Shown: positions 8,248 through 17,064 of the stretch, piece by piece
Position numbering within the stretch: the stretch's first letter is position 1
Layout: each line of letters starts with the position of its first letter
DNA from: Phyllobacterium trifolii
GTDB lineage: Bacteria; Pseudomonadota; Alphaproteobacteria; Rhizobiales; Rhizobiaceae
Direction of reading: 5' to 3'
Length of the DNA: 64,000 nt
Assembly (NCBI RefSeq): GCF_014192095.1
Contig: NZ_JACHXN010000004.1
Span: 248,001-312,000, forward strand
Made by a program: the position numbers and the translations under genes
Notes under the pieces: generated by a model
The model's input: the letters and a program-made list of their open reading frames with translations, nothing else
The model's database searches: none
Told to the model about the DNA's origin: nothing

Positions 8248-9321
8248 TCAGGCCTCCGTCTTCTGTGCGAGCGGCGTCGCCGGCGTCGCGCTGGATTGGT
8301 AGGCTGCTTCGACCAGCGCCATCGTGTGCCATGCGTCCTCGACGGAACTGACGAGTTCCTGGTCCTCGCCGCTGGCGAAGCGTTGCAGGTTTGCCATCCT
8401 TCCAACAAAAGCGTCGGGAAACCAAGCACCCTGCAAGGGGACGTTGATCCAATCGGAACCGCCCTTCGGATAAATCATCAGTTCGTCCGGCTCACCCCGC
8501 GGGTAATCGAGATTGACGCCGAGCTTTACGTAGGCCGCGCCCTCCGTGCCACTGATGCGGAATTCGCAGGCCTGGAACCTGCGCCCGAATTTGTGGTCGT
8601 GATTGACCGACAGCGCGCAGCGCACCTTGTCGCCATAGTCGAGGATCGCGCTCGTTCGCGTCTGCGCGACTTTATGGTTGGGATGGCCCAATGTCTTGGC
8701 ATGGACACCAAGCGGGTTCCCGAGGATCTGCCGGATCAGGTCGATATAGTGAATCGAGTGCATGGCGATCTCGACGCGCGGCAAGCCGTCCAAAAATGGC
8801 CACAGAGACCATGGCGTATCCAGCGCGAGCCACGCATCGAAATCGATCACTTCACCAAGCCAGCCCTGCCGGATTGCGTCCTTAAGTGCGAGCATCATCG
8901 GAGCGAAACGCAACTGGAAATTGACCGCTGCGGTGATATTGCGCTCGCGGCAGATGCGAAGGATTTCGGAAGCTTCCGCAAGATCGCTGCCCATCGGTTT
9001 CTGAATCAACGCAAAGGAACCCTCCGGCAGGGCCTTCAGTATATCGGCATGACGTGAAGGTGGCGTAGCAAGATCGAAGATCGCATCCTCGACGGCGGCG
9101 GCTTGGGTAACAGAAGCATAGGCGGTGACGCCCCATTCATCGGCCAGCTTTTTTGCCTTCGCTTGATCCGGATCGAACAGCCCGGCGATCGGAAATCCGC
9201 CTTTTCTATAAGCTGGATAGTGCGCATCGCCGACGATGCTACCCGCGCCGAAGGTCACGATCGGGCGTGGTTTCGCCGCAAGCGGCCAGTTCTGCTGCAA
9301 GGTTGCGGGGTCAAAACTCAT
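8248..9321 (-). CDS. Gfo/Idh/MocA family oxidoreductase
   Basis: A 357-residue NAD(P)-dependent sugar dehydrogenase. The N-terminal Rossmann motif is FGAGSIVGDAHYPAY (about residues 23-37). The EKP-like catalytic lysine is in LIQKPMGSDL (about 101-110), and the C-terminal beta-sheet domain is intact. Two adjacent ATGs begin the gene; the second (9321) is spaced 7 bases from an AAGGA site. It starts 11 bp after the mutarotase stop. In this operon it could be the aldose 1-dehydrogenase that makes the lactone substrate for the lactonase at 16130. That is inference from context. Confidence 0.82.
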   Translation of the reverse strand: MSFDPATLQQNWPLAAKPRPIVTFGAGSIVGDAHYPAYRKGGFPIAGLFDPDQAKAKKLADEWGVTAYASVTQAAAVEDAIFDLATPPSRHADILKALPEGSFALIQKPMGSDLAEASEILRICRERNITAAVNFQLRFAPMMLALKDAIRQGWLGEVIDFDAWLALDTPWSLWPFLDGLPRVEIAMHSIHYIDLIRQILGNPLGVHAKTLGHPNHKVAQTRTSAILDYGDKVRCALSVNHDHKFGRRFQACEFRISGTEGAAYVKLGVNLDYPRGEPDELMIYPKGGSDWINVPLQGAWFPDAFVGRMANLQRFASGEDQELVSSVEDAWHTMALVEAAYQSSATPATPLAQKTEA

Positions 9322-9332
9322 CATGCGGTCCT

Positions 9333-9665
9333 TCAATCGAGATGGAACACTTCTTCCATCATCGCCCACCACTCGCCTTCGGCCCGCGAATCGAGCGGCT
9401 CCTGGCACGGCATGCACACAGCCCACCATTCCTTGTTCTTCGGATTGGCAGCCATCCTGGCCATATCTGCCGCGAAATCCGTGCCGTGATATTCCCAAGT
9501 TCCAAACAAGATGTTTTCCGGCTCGCGCAGGAAGATCGTGTAGTTGCGGATGTTGCAGCTCGAGATCAGCTCGAGGATTTCCGGCCACACCGCTGCATGC
9601 AGCCGCTTGTACTCAGCGACCTTGTCCGCGTTCAGCCCGATCATCATACCCATGCGTTGCATCAT
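9333..9665 (-). CDS. L-rhamnose/L-fucose mutarotase family protein
   Basis: A 110-residue ferredoxin-fold protein of the RhaM type (formerly DUF718), which interconverts alpha and beta anomers of 6-deoxy sugars. Family marks include an N-terminal M-G-M-M-I-G strand, HAAVWPEIL (about residues 25-33), NYTIFL, a Tyr/Trp active-site region and the terminal WW...MEEVFHLD. The chosen ATG overlaps the preceding gene's stop (ATGA, 9662-9665). It suits uptake and oxidation of L-fucose or L-rhamnose, so it strengthens the deoxysugar reading of the cluster. Confidence 0.85.
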   Translation of the reverse strand: MMQRMGMMIGLNADKVAEYKRLHAAVWPEILELISSCNIRNYTIFLREPENILFGTWEYHGTDFAADMARMAANPKNKEWWAVCMPCQEPLDSRAEGEWWAMMEEVFHLD

Positions 9666-10777
9666 GAGACCCTTATCTCGGTGGTGAATTCGTCGACGCT
9701 TCGACCTTTGACCGCATCCCAGTCCCAATCTATACCTATGCCAGGCTCTGACGGCGCAATCGCGTAGCCATTTTCGATGTGCATCTGTGTCTGGGTAAGG
9801 TCATCGAGCTGCGGAATATACTCGACATATTTGCCGTTTTGCACAGCGCAGGTCAGGCTTACATGCAGCTCCATCAGGAAATGCGGACAGACCGGCATGT
9901 CGAACGCCTCTGCCGCATGCGCCACCTTCAGCCAGGGCGTAATGCCACCGATGCGGCCGACATCGACCTGCACGATCGAGCAGGCACGCTTCTGCATGTA
10001 TTCGCGGAAATGCCGGATTGAATAGAGCGACTCGCCGACGGCAATCGGCGTCTGTGTTGCCGACGAAAGCCGCACGTGACCGTCAATGTCATCTGCAGGT
10101 AGCGGCTCTTCAAGCCAGGCAAGATCGATGTCGCGCAGCACCTGTGAGCGGCGAATGGCCTCATCCAACGTGAAACCCTGATTGGCGTCGGTCATGATCT
10201 CGAAATCGGAACCAACCGCGTCACGAACTGCCGATAGCCGGTCCAGATCCTCGGAACCATGCGGGCGGCCGATCTTGACCTTGGCGCCCTTGAAGCCCTT
10301 GGCTTGCGCTTGTAGTGCGTCGTCGACAAGCGCCTGCTTCTCGATATGAAGCCAGCCACCTTCGGTAGTATAAAGCGGGCAGCGATCCTTCGCGCCACCT
10401 GCCAGTTTCCATAGCGGCAGATTCTGTTTCTTCGCGCGCAAATCCCAGAGCGCTATGTCGACGGCGGCAAGGGCAATCGCCGTGATGGCACCGATGGTCG
10501 TCGCATGGGTTGAAAATTCGAGATCGCGCCAGATCGCTTCGATCTGGTCGGCATCCTTGCCGATGAGACGCGGAGCAAGGTGATCGGACAGCAGGCGCAT
10601 GACAGAAGAGCCGCCGGTGCCTATTGTATAGCTGTAGCCTGTCCCCACCGCGCCATCGCTGTCTGTAATCGTGACGATGGGGGTCTCCTGGCTGACGAAG
10701 CTCTGGATCGCGTCGGTGCGCAGCACCTTCGGCGGCAGATCCACCATGCGCAATTCGACTTTTTCGATCTTGGCCAT
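9662..10777 (-). CDS. Mandelate racemase/enolase-superfamily sugar acid dehydratase
   Basis: A 371-residue protein with the capping domain and barrel of the mandelate racemase subgroup. The K-x-K base is in GAKVKIGRP (about residues 164-172), metal ligands are in IMTDANQGF, WLEEPLP and AVGESLY, and the His base is in CPHFLMELH near residue 297. The operon therefore encodes two different enolase-superfamily acid dehydratases, this one and the fuconate dehydratase. The substrate may be a second sugar acid (for example a hexarate or a different deoxy-aldonate). It starts 4 bp after the transporter ATPase gene. Confidence 0.82.
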   Translation of the reverse strand: MAKIEKVELRMVDLPPKVLRTDAIQSFVSQETPIVTITDSDGAVGTGYSYTIGTGGSSVMRLLSDHLAPRLIGKDADQIEAIWRDLEFSTHATTIGAITAIALAAVDIALWDLRAKKQNLPLWKLAGGAKDRCPLYTTEGGWLHIEKQALVDDALQAQAKGFKGAKVKIGRPHGSEDLDRLSAVRDAVGSDFEIMTDANQGFTLDEAIRRSQVLRDIDLAWLEEPLPADDIDGHVRLSSATQTPIAVGESLYSIRHFREYMQKRACSIVQVDVGRIGGITPWLKVAHAAEAFDMPVCPHFLMELHVSLTCAVQNGKYVEYIPQLDDLTQTQMHIENGYAIAPSEPGIGIDWDWDAVKGRSVDEFTTEIRVS

Positions 10778-10781
10778 ACTA

Positions 10782-11879
10782 CTATCCCCGCAACGTTTTG
10801 CCGGATTCAGGCGAGAACAGATGCGCCTGCGACAGGTCGAAACTGAATTTTACCACTTCACCGGCACCCATGGGACGTGGATTGAGCATGCGCGACACCC
10901 ATTCACGCTGCGCCATGGTGATGAACAGCAACGTCTCGTTGCCAAGCGGTTCGGTGATTGACACCGGCAACTGCATCTCGTGCACGTCTGTCGCTTCGCC
11001 GGAATTGATGCCATGCCCGGTCGGGTAAATATCATCAGGGCGCAGGCCGAAAATCACTTTGTCGCCCGCCGCGACCTTGCTGCGGAACTCGGCCGGTAGC
11101 GGCAGGCTCTCGCCGCCGGCAAAAACCAACTTTCCGCTATCCACAGTCGCTTCATTGAGATTCATCGGCGGAGAGCCGATAAACCCGGCGACGAACCGCG
11201 TGGCCGGCCGTTTGAACACTTCCTCGGGCGTACCGACCTGTTCGATATGTCCATCGCGCATGATAACGATGCGATCGGATAGCGTCATCGCTTCAACCTG
11301 ATCATGCGTCACATAGATCATCGTCGCCTGCACCCTTGCATGCAGACGCTTGATCTCGGTACGCACCTGCGTGCGCAATTTCGCATCGAGGTTGGAGAGC
11401 GGTTCGTCGAACAGGAATACGTCCGGCTTGCGAACGATCGCCCGGCCCATGGCCACGCGCTGGCGCTGACCGCCGGAGAGTTGCGACGGGCGGCGGTCCA
11501 TATACTTGTCGAGATCGAGGATCGCCGCAGCCTCGTTGACCCGCGTATCGATTTCGGCTTGCGCGACTTTACCGATCTTGAGCGAGAAGCCCATGTTCTC
11601 GCGCACCGTCATATGCGGGTAGAGCGCGTAGGACTGAAAGACCATCGAAATGTTGCGTGCACGCGGCGGCAGATCGTTCACAGGCTTGCCGCCAATTTCA
11701 ACGACGCCGCCGCTGATATCCTCGAGCCCGGCGATCATGCGCAATGTGGTGGATTTTCCGCAGCCGGACGGACCAACCAGCGCGATAAATTCGCGATCCT
11801 TGACCTCAAGGTCGATGCCATGGACCACATCGACATTGCCATAACTCTTGACGAGCTTTTTGAGTGTTACGGGAGCCAT
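10782..11879 (-). CDS. Sugar ABC transporter ATP-binding protein (UgpC/MsmK type)
   Basis: A 365-residue ATPase. The Walker A is GPSGCGKST (about residues 36-44), the Q-loop VFQSYALYPHM, the signature LSGGQRQRVAMGRA (about 134-147), Walker B VFLFDEPLSNLD and the switch His in VTHDQVEAM. The C-terminal TOBE/MalK regulatory domain is present. It energises the two permeases encoded just upstream in the operon. In this family the regulatory domain contacts MalFG-type permeases. It follows the MalG-type permease gene by 6 bp. Confidence 0.93.
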   Translation of the reverse strand: MAPVTLKKLVKSYGNVDVVHGIDLEVKDREFIALVGPSGCGKSTTLRMIAGLEDISGGVVEIGGKPVNDLPPRARNISMVFQSYALYPHMTVRENMGFSLKIGKVAQAEIDTRVNEAAAILDLDKYMDRRPSQLSGGQRQRVAMGRAIVRKPDVFLFDEPLSNLDAKLRTQVRTEIKRLHARVQATMIYVTHDQVEAMTLSDRIVIMRDGHIEQVGTPEEVFKRPATRFVAGFIGSPPMNLNEATVDSGKLVFAGGESLPLPAEFRSKVAAGDKVIFGLRPDDIYPTGHGINSGEATDVHEMQLPVSITEPLGNETLLFITMAQREWVSRMLNPRPMGAGEVVKFSFDLSQAHLFSPESGKTLRG

Positions 11880-11885
11880 AACAAG

Positions 11886-12752
11886 TTAACCTTTCACCGC
11901 GCCGAACGTCAGTCCGGATACGAGATGCTTCTGAATGATAAACGTTAAAGTGAGCGCCGGAATAATCATGACTACCGCAAGCGCGCACATGCCGCGCCAG
12001 TCAATGGTGAACTCTGAGGTATAGTCGAGAAGGCCGACGGGCAGCGTCTTCGAGTTCACCGACCGGGTGATTTGCGATGCCAGCGCATATTCATTCCAGG
12101 AGGTAAGGAAGGCGAAGATGCCTGCCGACGCAATGCCGGGGGCGGCCAATGGAAACTCCACCTGCCAGAAAGCCTGCCAGCGCGTGCAGCCATCGATCTG
12201 CGCGGCTTCCGCCAGATCCTTCGGCACCTGCCGGAAGAAACCATCGATCAGCCAGATCGTGAACGGCACGTTCAGCGCCACGTAGATGAGGATCATTGCG
12301 AAATGCGTGTCGATGATGCCGACGCGGGCAAAAATCATGAACAGTGGCAGTGACAGTGCAATACCGGGCACAGCGCGCGTCAGCATGAAGCCCAGGAACA
12401 CACCAGACTTTCCCTTGAACTTGTAACGGGCAAAAGCATATCCGCCCGCCATTCCGACGATCAGCGCAATAATTGTCGACGTGATTGAAATGATCAGGGA
12501 ATTGCGGAAATATTCCCATACCGGTATGCCGCCCTGCCCTGCACCGCCAAACATGGCGCGATAGGCATCGAGCGAGATGTCGCGTGGTATCCACACTGGT
12601 GGCTTTGCCATGATCTCGACTGTCGGTCGTAGCGAACTCAAGACGATCCACAGGCCCGGCAAACAGATGACCAGCATCGCCAGGAACAGGCCGATAAAAT
12701 GCGCAACTTTGAGCCAACGGCGTTTCAGACGATGAGAACTGTTCTTGTCCAT
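11886..12752 (-). CDS. Sugar ABC transporter permease, MalG type
   Basis: A 288-residue membrane protein with six predicted helices, the first at about residues 17-40 after a basic N-terminus (SSHRLKRRWLK). The binding-protein-dependent transport motif EAAQIDGCTRWQAFW (about 189-203) is the EAA loop that docks with the ATPase. The ATG at 12752 lies one base after the upstream permease stop; longer in-frame extension overlaps that gene and is not credible. It probably forms a heterodimer with the protein from 12754-13650. Confidence 0.9.
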   Translation of the reverse strand: MDKNSSHRLKRRWLKVAHFIGLFLAMLVICLPGLWIVLSSLRPTVEIMAKPPVWIPRDISLDAYRAMFGGAGQGGIPVWEYFRNSLIISITSTIIALIVGMAGGYAFARYKFKGKSGVFLGFMLTRAVPGIALSLPLFMIFARVGIIDTHFAMILIYVALNVPFTIWLIDGFFRQVPKDLAEAAQIDGCTRWQAFWQVEFPLAAPGIASAGIFAFLTSWNEYALASQITRSVNSKTLPVGLLDYTSEFTIDWRGMCALAVVMIIPALTLTFIIQKHLVSGLTFGAVKG

Positions 12753-12753
12753 C

Positions 12754-13650
12754 TTACCACTCCGCTCCGATTTGCTGGCGCGCGGCAGCGAGTTTTCTGA
12801 AGAAATACACGGTGAACAGGATCGAGAGCAGGATCGAGATATATGCCATCGCATTGGCGAGACCCATGCGCGCGTCGCTATAGGCCGTGCGTCCGACCAG
12901 CGTCCACAGGAGTTCGGTGCGTTTGGCCGGCCCGCCATCGGTCATGATCTTGACGATGTCATAGGCACGCGCCACGTCCAGCGATCGGATCGTCATGGCG
13001 ATAAAGGCAAAAGGCATCAGATATGGCCAGGTGACGTAGCGGAATGTCTGCCACGGCGTGCAGCCATCGACCCGCGCCGCTTCCACCGGTTCCTGCGGCA
13101 TCGCCAGAAGTCCAGCCAGGATCAGGATGGCGAAGACGGACGTTGAAGACCAGACCTCGGCAATGATGATTGAAAACAGCGCAAGATTGCCGTCGATCAG
13201 CCAGGGTATCGCATTGGTGGTCAGCCCCAGTGACTGCAGCGCATTGTTGACGAAACCGATATTGTCGTTGAACAGGAACTTGAACTGGAAGCCGACGAGC
13301 ACCGGCGAAAACATCATCGGGAACATCATCAATGTACGCAAAATTCGCTGGCCGCGTGTCGCCTTGTTGACCAGCATGGCAAGGCCAAGGCCGAGGAACA
13401 TCTCGGCGTTTAGTGCGATGGTGAGGAGCAGGACCGTACGGCCAAATGCCGCCCAGAACTCATAGTTGGTCAGAACGCTGACGTAGTTACGAACGCCGAT
13501 GAATACCCAGATCGATTCCGGCTTTGTCAGCCTGAATGGCGTGAAGCTCGAATAGAGCGAAAACAACAACGGCAGCACGATAACAGCGGCAAGAACAATG
13601 ATGGCAGGCAGCAGCAGAAGCGTTGGCGCTGATAGTTTGGGAAATTTCAT
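12754..13650 (-). CDS. Sugar ABC transporter permease, MalF type
   Basis: A 298-residue permease with a hydrophobic first helix (about residues 8-30) and about six helices in all. The EAA loop reads VEAARVDGCTPWQTF (about 193-207). The short N-terminus and pairing with a MalG-type partner are usual for CUT1 sugar importers. The open frame runs further upstream into a repeat region, but that extension reads as non-coding; the start at 13650 gives a normal N-terminus. It is 180 bp after the substrate-binding protein gene, with hairpins in between. Confidence 0.9.
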   Translation of the reverse strand: MKFPKLSAPTLLLLPAIIVLAAVIVLPLLFSLYSSFTPFRLTKPESIWVFIGVRNYVSVLTNYEFWAAFGRTVLLLTIALNAEMFLGLGLAMLVNKATRGQRILRTLMMFPMMFSPVLVGFQFKFLFNDNIGFVNNALQSLGLTTNAIPWLIDGNLALFSIIIAEVWSSTSVFAILILAGLLAMPQEPVEAARVDGCTPWQTFRYVTWPYLMPFAFIAMTIRSLDVARAYDIVKIMTDGGPAKRTELLWTLVGRTAYSDARMGLANAMAYISILLSILFTVYFFRKLAAARQQIGAEW

Positions 13651-13690
13651 CTGAAATATTGGCCTTCTGGACTCTGCATTTCCGCTTCGG

Positions 13691-13733
13691 CCCTCCCCTT
13701 GTGGGGAAGGTGGCTGCAAAGCAGCCGGGAGGG
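13691..13733. repeat. Short palindromic intergenic repeat
   Basis: CCCTCCCCTTGTGGGG and an inverted CCGGGAGGG flank the palindrome GGCTGCAAAGCAGCC between the binding-protein and permease genes. It looks like the small palindromic repeats common between genes in Hyphomicrobiales. Only this copy was noticed in the window. Confidence 0.55.
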
Positions 13734-13782
13734 ATACTACCCGTTTCTCATGTCGTGCTGATCGAAATGCCTCTTCCCGGAC

Positions 13783-13821
13783 CTGCGGTCCCTCGCTCCC
13801 CACAAGAGAGAGGGACCGCAG
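13783..13821 (-). promoter_or_regulatory. Intercistronic stem-loop after the binding-protein gene
   Basis: A perfect 12-bp stem (CTGCGGTCCCTC / GAGGGACCGCAG) with a 15-base loop starts 9 bases after the solute-binding protein stop codon. It has no U-run. Such hairpins stabilise upstream mRNA, letting binding protein be made in excess over permeases, as known for malE-malF. Confidence 0.7.
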
Positions 13822-13830
13822 TGCTTGCCA

Positions 13831-15147
13831 CTAAAGCTTGCCGGCATCCTGAAGGATTTCCGTCGCCTTTTTGGCCGCTGTGTCGAGTGCTTCCTTCGAT
13901 GTCTTGTCGCCGAGGATGGCCGATTGCAGTTCCGGATAGACGGCGTTGGAAATCTCGATCCATTCGGCCAATGGCGGAACCGGGAATGCGTTCTTTGCTT
14001 CTTCCTGGAATGCGTTAAGCACCTCGGTCTTGTAAGGATCGCCCTTGGCCTGCTCGATGTCCCATTCCCATACCGCCGTGCGCGTCGGCAAGGGGCCGGC
14101 TTTCGCCTCAAGCTTCTGGCTGTCTTCGTTGGTAAGCCACCAGACGAGCGAGGCCGCAGCGTCCTTGTGGGCGCAGGCTTCCGTCACCGAGAAGCCATGA
14201 TGACCCGACCAGCCAGTGCGTTTGCCGGAAGAACCCGCGGGCGCCACCTTCACGCCAACATTGCCGGCAACTTTCGAGGATTTGGGATCGTTGAAGAAGC
14301 TTGCCCAACCCGGCCAGTCGAGATTGATGGCGATCGAGCCCGATGCAAAACCCTGGCCGAGATCGTCCCAGAGGTAATTGGTCGTGCCTGCCGGAACAGC
14401 TTTCGCCTTGTAGAGGTTGACGAACCAGTCGAGCGCCTTGACACCGGCTTCGGAGTTGAAGGCCGGCTTGCCGTCCTTGTCGATATATTCGCCGCCGTCT
14501 GCGATCAGCATTTCGTAGAAACGGCCGTTGATTGCCTCTTCCTTGCCGGCAAACTGCGTGCCGTAGAAATCCGGCGCCTTGGTGAAGAAGATGGCCTGAT
14601 CGCTGACCTGCTGCCACGTATCGGGCGGCGTCAGATCATAACCGTACTTTTCCTTGAAGGCCTTCTTGTTGGCCTCATCGGCATAAATACTCTTCTGGTA
14701 ATAGAGTGCGGAAACGTCGAACTGTGCGCGCGGCAGCATGACCAGTTTGCCGTCCAGCGTTGATGACTTGATGTTCGTCGGGACGAAAGCGGCGATTTCT
14801 TCCGCAGGAAGCAGCTTGTTCAGGTCGGTATAAATATCAGGATACTGCGGCGCAAATGATGAGTGGTTTGAGCCAACGCACCAGTTCAGACTGCCTGAAG
14901 CGATATCTGACTTTATCTCTTTATCGAGTTCGAAATGGTTCTTCTTCGACAGGATGTTAACCTTGGCGCCGGTCAGCTTTTCCCATTCGCCGATACGCTC
15001 GTAGAGCGGCTCATATTGCTGTCCGCCGATAAGCTTGGCGTCGATCGTTACACCGTCGAACTTTCCCGGCAGATCTGCACCAAGTGCAGCTTGCGCGCTG
15101 AAAATTGCGATGACGCCAGCCGAAACACTGACCAACAGATTTTTCAT
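13831..15147 (-). CDS. Sugar ABC transporter substrate-binding protein
   Basis: A 438-residue periplasmic binding protein (SBP_bac_1 type). It begins with a signal peptide (Lys, hydrophobic run, cleavage probably after SAQAALGA at about residue 24). A Trp- and Gly-rich ligand region (NLDWPGWASFF, GWSGHHGFSV) is seen in the second half. The ATG at 15147 has a strong GGGAGG site; an open frame extending much further upstream crosses the promoter and is rejected. It is the first gene of the minus-strand sugar operon, so it probably delivers the deoxysugar or sugar acid to permeases 12754-13650 and 11886-12752. Confidence 0.92.
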   Translation of the reverse strand: MKNLLVSVSAGVIAIFSAQAALGADLPGKFDGVTIDAKLIGGQQYEPLYERIGEWEKLTGAKVNILSKKNHFELDKEIKSDIASGSLNWCVGSNHSSFAPQYPDIYTDLNKLLPAEEIAAFVPTNIKSSTLDGKLVMLPRAQFDVSALYYQKSIYADEANKKAFKEKYGYDLTPPDTWQQVSDQAIFFTKAPDFYGTQFAGKEEAINGRFYEMLIADGGEYIDKDGKPAFNSEAGVKALDWFVNLYKAKAVPAGTTNYLWDDLGQGFASGSIAINLDWPGWASFFNDPKSSKVAGNVGVKVAPAGSSGKRTGWSGHHGFSVTEACAHKDAAASLVWWLTNEDSQKLEAKAGPLPTRTAVWEWDIEQAKGDPYKTEVLNAFQEEAKNAFPVPPLAEWIEISNAVYPELQSAILGDKTSKEALDTAAKKATEILQDAGKL

Positions 15148-15197
15148 GGTTCCCTCCCGTAATCGAGTGGCCGCTCCCCGGCTCTCGCAACACCCAC

Positions 15198-15218
15198 ATA
15201 TGAGCGTTTCATTCATAT
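15198..15218. promoter_or_regulatory. Inverted repeat, candidate operator A
   Basis: ATATGA and TCATAT half-sites are separated by 9 bases, 51 bp before the binding-protein start. It lies in the divergent promoter between that operon and the IclR regulator. It is a candidate binding site for that regulator. Confidence 0.5.
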
Positions 15219-15263
15219 ACAAACATTTATGCGCTTGACCGTCAAGCATGGAAACTGCTTTCC

Positions 15264-15282
15264 TACGAATATCGTCTTCGTA
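15264..15282. promoter_or_regulatory. Inverted repeat, candidate operator B
   Basis: TACGAA and TTCGTA half-sites with a 7-base spacer lie 31 bp before the IclR gene start. A site here would suit autoregulation of the iclR-lactonase unit. Confidence 0.5.
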
Positions 15283-15312
15283 TATGAGTAGGGAGCGAGG
15301 GGAGACTTGGCC

Positions 15313-16116
15313 ATGATAGAGGACGACGACAGCGATCGTTATCGCGCGCCTGCGCTTGATAAGGGTTTGGACATTCTTGAGCTTCTTTCCGGTATCGATG
15401 GTGGCCTCACGCAAGCGGAAATCGCCAAATTCCTCGGCCGCAGCCCCAATGAATTCTATCGCATGCTCGATCGCCTCGTACGCCGCGGATATGTGACGCG
15501 GCTTGAGGGCGATCGCTATTCGTTGACGTTGAAACTGTTCGGGCTTGCCCAGTTGCACGCGCCTGTCCGCCGCCTTGCTTCCTATGCGACGCCGCTGATG
15601 CGCGAACTCGCGGTGATGTCCAAACAAGCCAATCAGCTCAGCGTTTTCGACCGCGGCGCAGCCGTTGTCGTCGCCCAGCAGGAGGCACCGGATTATTGGG
15701 GCATTTCGATTCGTGTCGGTTCCCATATCAGCCTGTTCAACACCGGTTCCGGTCATGTGCTTCTGGCATTCCGCTCCAATGAAGAGCGCGCCTTGATGAT
15801 CGCCGAGTACGAGCAGCATGCGGACGATATCGCCCAACCGCCTGATTTCCGCGAACGGCTCAACCAGATCCGCGAGCGCGGCTACGAGATCATGCCGAGC
15901 GCGCAGACGGCAGGGGTCTTCAACGTTTCAGCACCTGTACTCGGCCCGGACGGAAGGGCGATTGCCGCGTTGACCTGTCCCTATATTCAGTTGCTGAATA
16001 TCCCGGATGCGCCGGGCGTCGAGGATGCCCGCAAAATGCTGGTAGCCACGGCGCAGAAACTCTCGGAGCTTGCCGGGGCGGATGTCGTCCATTCGAGTGT
16101 TCTGCGCCCGGCATGA
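15313..16116 (+). CDS. IclR-family transcriptional regulator of the sugar regulon
   Basis: A 267-residue IclR protein. The N-terminal winged helix (LDKGLDILELLSG ... LTQAEIAKFLGRSPNEFYRMLDRLVRRGYV, about residues 14-62) is followed by the IclR effector domain (about 85-260), with an SGHVLLAF motif. A TTG six bases upstream is in frame, but the ATG is better spaced from GGGGAG. It is divergent from the sugar transport operon and 13 bp ahead of the lactonase gene. Control of both units by the sugar or its acid is the natural reading. Confidence 0.88.
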   Translation: MIEDDDSDRYRAPALDKGLDILELLSGIDGGLTQAEIAKFLGRSPNEFYRMLDRLVRRGYVTRLEGDRYSLTLKLFGLAQLHAPVRRLASYATPLMRELAVMSKQANQLSVFDRGAAVVVAQQEAPDYWGISIRVGSHISLFNTGSGHVLLAFRSNEERALMIAEYEQHADDIAQPPDFRERLNQIRERGYEIMPSAQTAGVFNVSAPVLGPDGRAIAALTCPYIQLLNIPDAPGVEDARKMLVATAQKLSELAGADVVHSSVLRPA

Positions 16117-16129
16117 AAGGAAGCAAGCA

Positions 16130-16981
16130 ATGCCACACATGCCGATAATCGACACCCATCTGCATCTCATTGACCAATCGGTATTGTCTTACCCTTGGTT
16201 GTCCGGCACCGAAGCGCTGAACCGTAATTTTCTTTATGAGAAATATGCAGTTCAGGCCCATCGTGTCGGAATTACTCATGCGTTGCATATGGAGGTCGAT
16301 GTCGCTCCGACGGACATACAGGCGGAGACGGATTACATTGTCGGTCTCGCGAAGCGCGGCGACAGCATCATAGCCGGTGCAATTTCGGCCTGCCGTCCGG
16401 AGGAACATGGCTTCAGGGTGTTTCTAGAGCGCCAACAGATCAACCCTCTGGTAAAGGGCTTCCGCCGCGTGCTGCATGTCATGCCCGACAACCTTTCGGA
16501 AGATCCGCTTTTCCGTGAAAATATACAAAAGCTTGGCGGCACGGGGCTTACGTTCGATCTGTGTGTCTTGCCGAGACAAATTGACAAGGCGATTGCCCTC
16601 GTCGATCTAGCGCCGGACGTGCAATTCATCCTCGACCATTGCGGCGTTCCGGACATCAAGGCCGGGGCCCTCGACGAATGGCGCGGCAAGATCAGCGATA
16701 TTGCCAAGCGTCCGAATGTCACCGCCAAGATTTCCGGGGTAGTGGCCTATGCGGATGCAGAGACCTGGCGCGTCGAAACGCTGGCGCCTTACGTCAATCA
16801 CGTCATAGAATCGTTCGGCTGGGATAGATTAGTGTGGGGCAGCGACTGGCCCGTCTGTACGCTTGGTGGAGGCCTCGCCACCTGGGTCGCAGCAACCCAT
16901 GCTCTGCTTTCAGGCTGCAGCCAGGACGAAAAGACCAAGCTGTTTTCGGGAAATGCCCGCCGGATCTGGAATTTGAACTAG
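16130..16981 (+). CDS. Amidohydrolase-superfamily sugar lactonase (L-fuconolactonase type)
   Basis: A 283-residue amidohydrolase of the COG3618 group, which contains L-fucono-1,5-lactonase and pyrone dicarboxylate lactonase. The N-terminal metal motif is IIDTHLHL (about residues 6-13), a His/Cys region FILDHCGVPD lies at about 180-189, and the conserved VWGSDWPVC with the catalytic Asp is near 239-247. An AAAGGA site lies ahead of ATG 16130. Hydrolysis of the lactone to fuconate would feed the dehydratase at 5739-7016. The family assignment is firm; the exact lactone is inferred from the cluster. Confidence 0.83.
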   Translation: MPHMPIIDTHLHLIDQSVLSYPWLSGTEALNRNFLYEKYAVQAHRVGITHALHMEVDVAPTDIQAETDYIVGLAKRGDSIIAGAISACRPEEHGFRVFLERQQINPLVKGFRRVLHVMPDNLSEDPLFRENIQKLGGTGLTFDLCVLPRQIDKAIALVDLAPDVQFILDHCGVPDIKAGALDEWRGKISDIAKRPNVTAKISGVVAYADAETWRVETLAPYVNHVIESFGWDRLVWGSDWPVCTLGGGLATWVAATHALLSGCSQDEKTKLFSGNARRIWNLN

Positions 16982-17064
16982 CGTCCCGTCTGAATAAGCT
17001 TGCCTGTCGTATCCTCGCGCTTTACCTCTGAAACTCACGATCAAGCTTGAGATGCGGAGAACCA

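Noticed and set aside
15148-15837. An N-terminal extension of the sugar-binding protein frame into the divergent promoter and IclR gene
   Set aside because: The internal ATG at 15147 starts a perfect signal peptide with a strong ribosome-binding site; the extension is antisense to the IclR gene.
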